From: Molanna angustata | Lineage: Eukaryota; Arthropoda; Insecta; Trichoptera; Molannidae | Direction of reading: 5' to 3' | NCBI GenBank assembly: GCA_963576475.1 | Contig: OY754975.1 | Coordinates: 14,453,213 to 14,517,212 of the forward strand | Length of the DNA: 64,000 nt | Shown here: positions 62,706 through 64,000 of the stretch, in pieces | How positions within the stretch are numbered: the first letter of the stretch is position 1 | How the letters are laid out: each line of letters starts with the position of its first letter | Translations under genes and position numbers: made by a program | The notes under the pieces: generated by a model | Told to the model about the DNA's origin: nothing | What the model saw: only the letters and a program-made list of their open reading frames with translations | Database searches by the model: none

Positions 62706-63190
62706 GGTAAACAAGCCAAAAATTAAGTAATATTTCTGGCGCAGTTCAGGGGTGACATCTGTGCGAGAACACTGTCACCTATTTATAAGGACTGTTGCTT
62801 TCATTGTTTACATATAAACCAACTTCTCAATAGATGGCGTTACAAAAAGGTTTCTTCGTTACTTCATAGATGGCAATAGTAATGATTTTCTAATTTCAGG
62901 CGATCTGTTACTCATTATTAAATTATATAGAACTTTCAAATATTGTATTGATTCTTTCAAAAAAAGGAACTCAATAAAAAAGCATAATTGGTGAACATTG
63001 CGCAAGCGCACAAAGTGATCACGTAAACCAGCCGATGACAGATCATAATCCCTGTAGGTGCCTCGAGTTCCTGGTTCTTCTATAATACTCCAACTTCGTT
63101 TCTATTGAGATGCTAAAAAGTTTGTCAAAAAATATATTTGACTCCAGACAGGGAAAAATCCAATGTTTGCGTAAATGCATTTAAAAAATA
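62706..63190 (-). mobile_element. MITE-like element Z, copy c, interior inverted
   Basis: Interior reads in the opposite sense to copies a and b (GGCGCAGTTCAGGGGTGACA ... AAAGTGATCACGTAAACCAG ... GTTCCTGGTTCTTCTATAAT), yet the right-hand flank GACTCCAGACAGGG and CCAATGTTTGCG is in the same position and orientation as in those copies. Lies in intron 4 of the acyltransferase gene. Confidence 0.7.
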
Positions 63191-63518
63191 TTTGACTAAA
63201 AAAGAACATGGGGGCAAATATACAAAGTAATGATGACAGATTTCTGGTAAAAGAGAGTGCACAGGCAATATTGTACAGGTTCGCTAGTACAAAATAAAAA
63301 GAATTTGAATATTTCAGCAATCACAAATAACGAAAATTGTTTAATTTTATTATATTTAAGAAGCCAAAGTGTGAATGAGTAGGTATGTACGTACAATGTA
63401 CCTACTTAATGATTTAAGCTTGTTTTCAGAATGTATTGGTGTGAAATCAATCAGTATTAAAAATATTCTAATTTGATATATATAAATAAGTTTTATATCT
63501 TAAGTTTTGGCATTTAAG

Positions 63519-63704
63519 GAAAGAGTTACCTGAATTGGTATATAAGGAAACATATGATTTTAATACAATAAAAGACACAGATGAAATGTCTGTAACAATG
63601 GGACCAACAATGAGAGAATGTCTGAAGGCATATAATATGACAATACAGTATTGGTTCTGGTCTTGTATTTATAGAAGACTCCCTTTTGATGACAAATATA
63701 CAAA
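63519..63704 (+). CDS. frj: MBOAT7/farjavit-type acyltransferase, exon 5 (gene continues past window)
   Basis: Acceptor ATTTAAG, donor GTAAGT, phases fitting exon 4. Reads KELPELVYKETYDFNTIKDT, then MRECLKAYNMTIQYWFWSCI and YRRLPFDDKYT. YNMTIQYW matches the MBOAT7 YWNMTVQWW, whose Asn (visible residue 331) is one of the two conserved MBOAT catalytic residues. The conserved His lies in a later exon outside the window. About 120 further residues are expected compared with the 472-residue human enzyme. Confidence 0.85.
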
Positions 63705-63756
63705 GTAAGTATAATATTTATAAGTAGTCTTGGTTAGTAAATAGATGCCTTATTGC

Positions 63757-64000
63757 AGAGGTTCCCAACCCCGTGCTAGCGGGCACCATGGCGCCTGTGG
63801 AACGATTCATATGTGACCGCCATTATTCGACAGAGACAGAATTTTTTCATAAACATTAATAAGAAATGTGAATTATTTTTATTTATTTGTAAGAGTTTTG
63901 ATTTTTTTAAGTTTTTTTCTTTGTATTTGTATTTTTTGTTTACTTTGTTTACGTTTTGTTAATACATTTCTCTGTGTGTATGCAATTTGAATAGTAATTT
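63757..64000 (+). mobile_element. Possible hAT-type element start, cut by window end
   Basis: CAGAGGTTCCCAACC at about 63757 resembles the terminal repeat of hAT elements (CAGxGGTTCCCAA), and is followed by sequence that is more GC-rich than its surroundings. The other end is not in the window. Confidence 0.35.

Overview
This is a eukaryotic, very AT-rich, intron- and transposon-laden window, almost certainly from an insect and most likely a moth or butterfly. The reasons are the closeness of both genes to their Drosophila homologues, frequent GTAGGTACCTAC-type words, tRNA-headed SINEs, RTE/Jockey-type LINE ends with trinucleotide tails, and many fold-back DNA elements.

Two host genes are present, both on the + strand. 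The first is Gprk1, the GRK2/3-type G-protein-coupled receptor kinase. Twelve exons (8599-42670) join in frame to 585 codons. They cover the end of the RGS-homology domain, the whole AGC kinase domain and the PH domain, ending in a Q/N-rich tail. The N-terminal exons are not in the window. One intron (15569-35565) is 20 kb long and holds most of the repeats. The second gene starts at 55912: five exons give 353 codons of an MBOAT7/farjavit-type lysophosphatidylinositol acyltransferase, cut off by the end of the window before its catalytic histidine.

Region by region. 1-8598: upstream sequence or intron with a dispersed element (X), LINE ends, an internally deleted mariner with TIRs and TA duplication, and a SINE. 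8599-15568: four small Gprk1 exons among a GC-rich-TIR DNA element and fold-back MITEs. 15569-35565: LINE wrecks, an 81-bp tandem array, three (TA)n arrays and a nearly perfect 1-kb inverted repeat around a Penelope-like GIY-YIG endonuclease remnant. 35566-42670: the other eight Gprk1 exons with SINEs and MITEs in the introns. 42671-55911: about 13 kb with no gene and almost no transposon, carrying a 14-copy minisatellite and a perfect 21-bp hairpin; it may contain a long 3' UTR. 55912-64000: the acyltransferase gene, with a 5'-truncated but open RTE-type LINE in intron 3, flanked by a perfect 14-bp target duplication.

The two host genes have no shared pathway that the sequence itself shows; both act at membranes with phosphoinositides as ligand or substrate. 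Everything else is mobile or derived from mobile DNA. The best candidates for a second look are the Penelope palindrome with its hammerhead-like motif, the transposon-poor 3' region of Gprk1, and the block-duplicated minisatellite.
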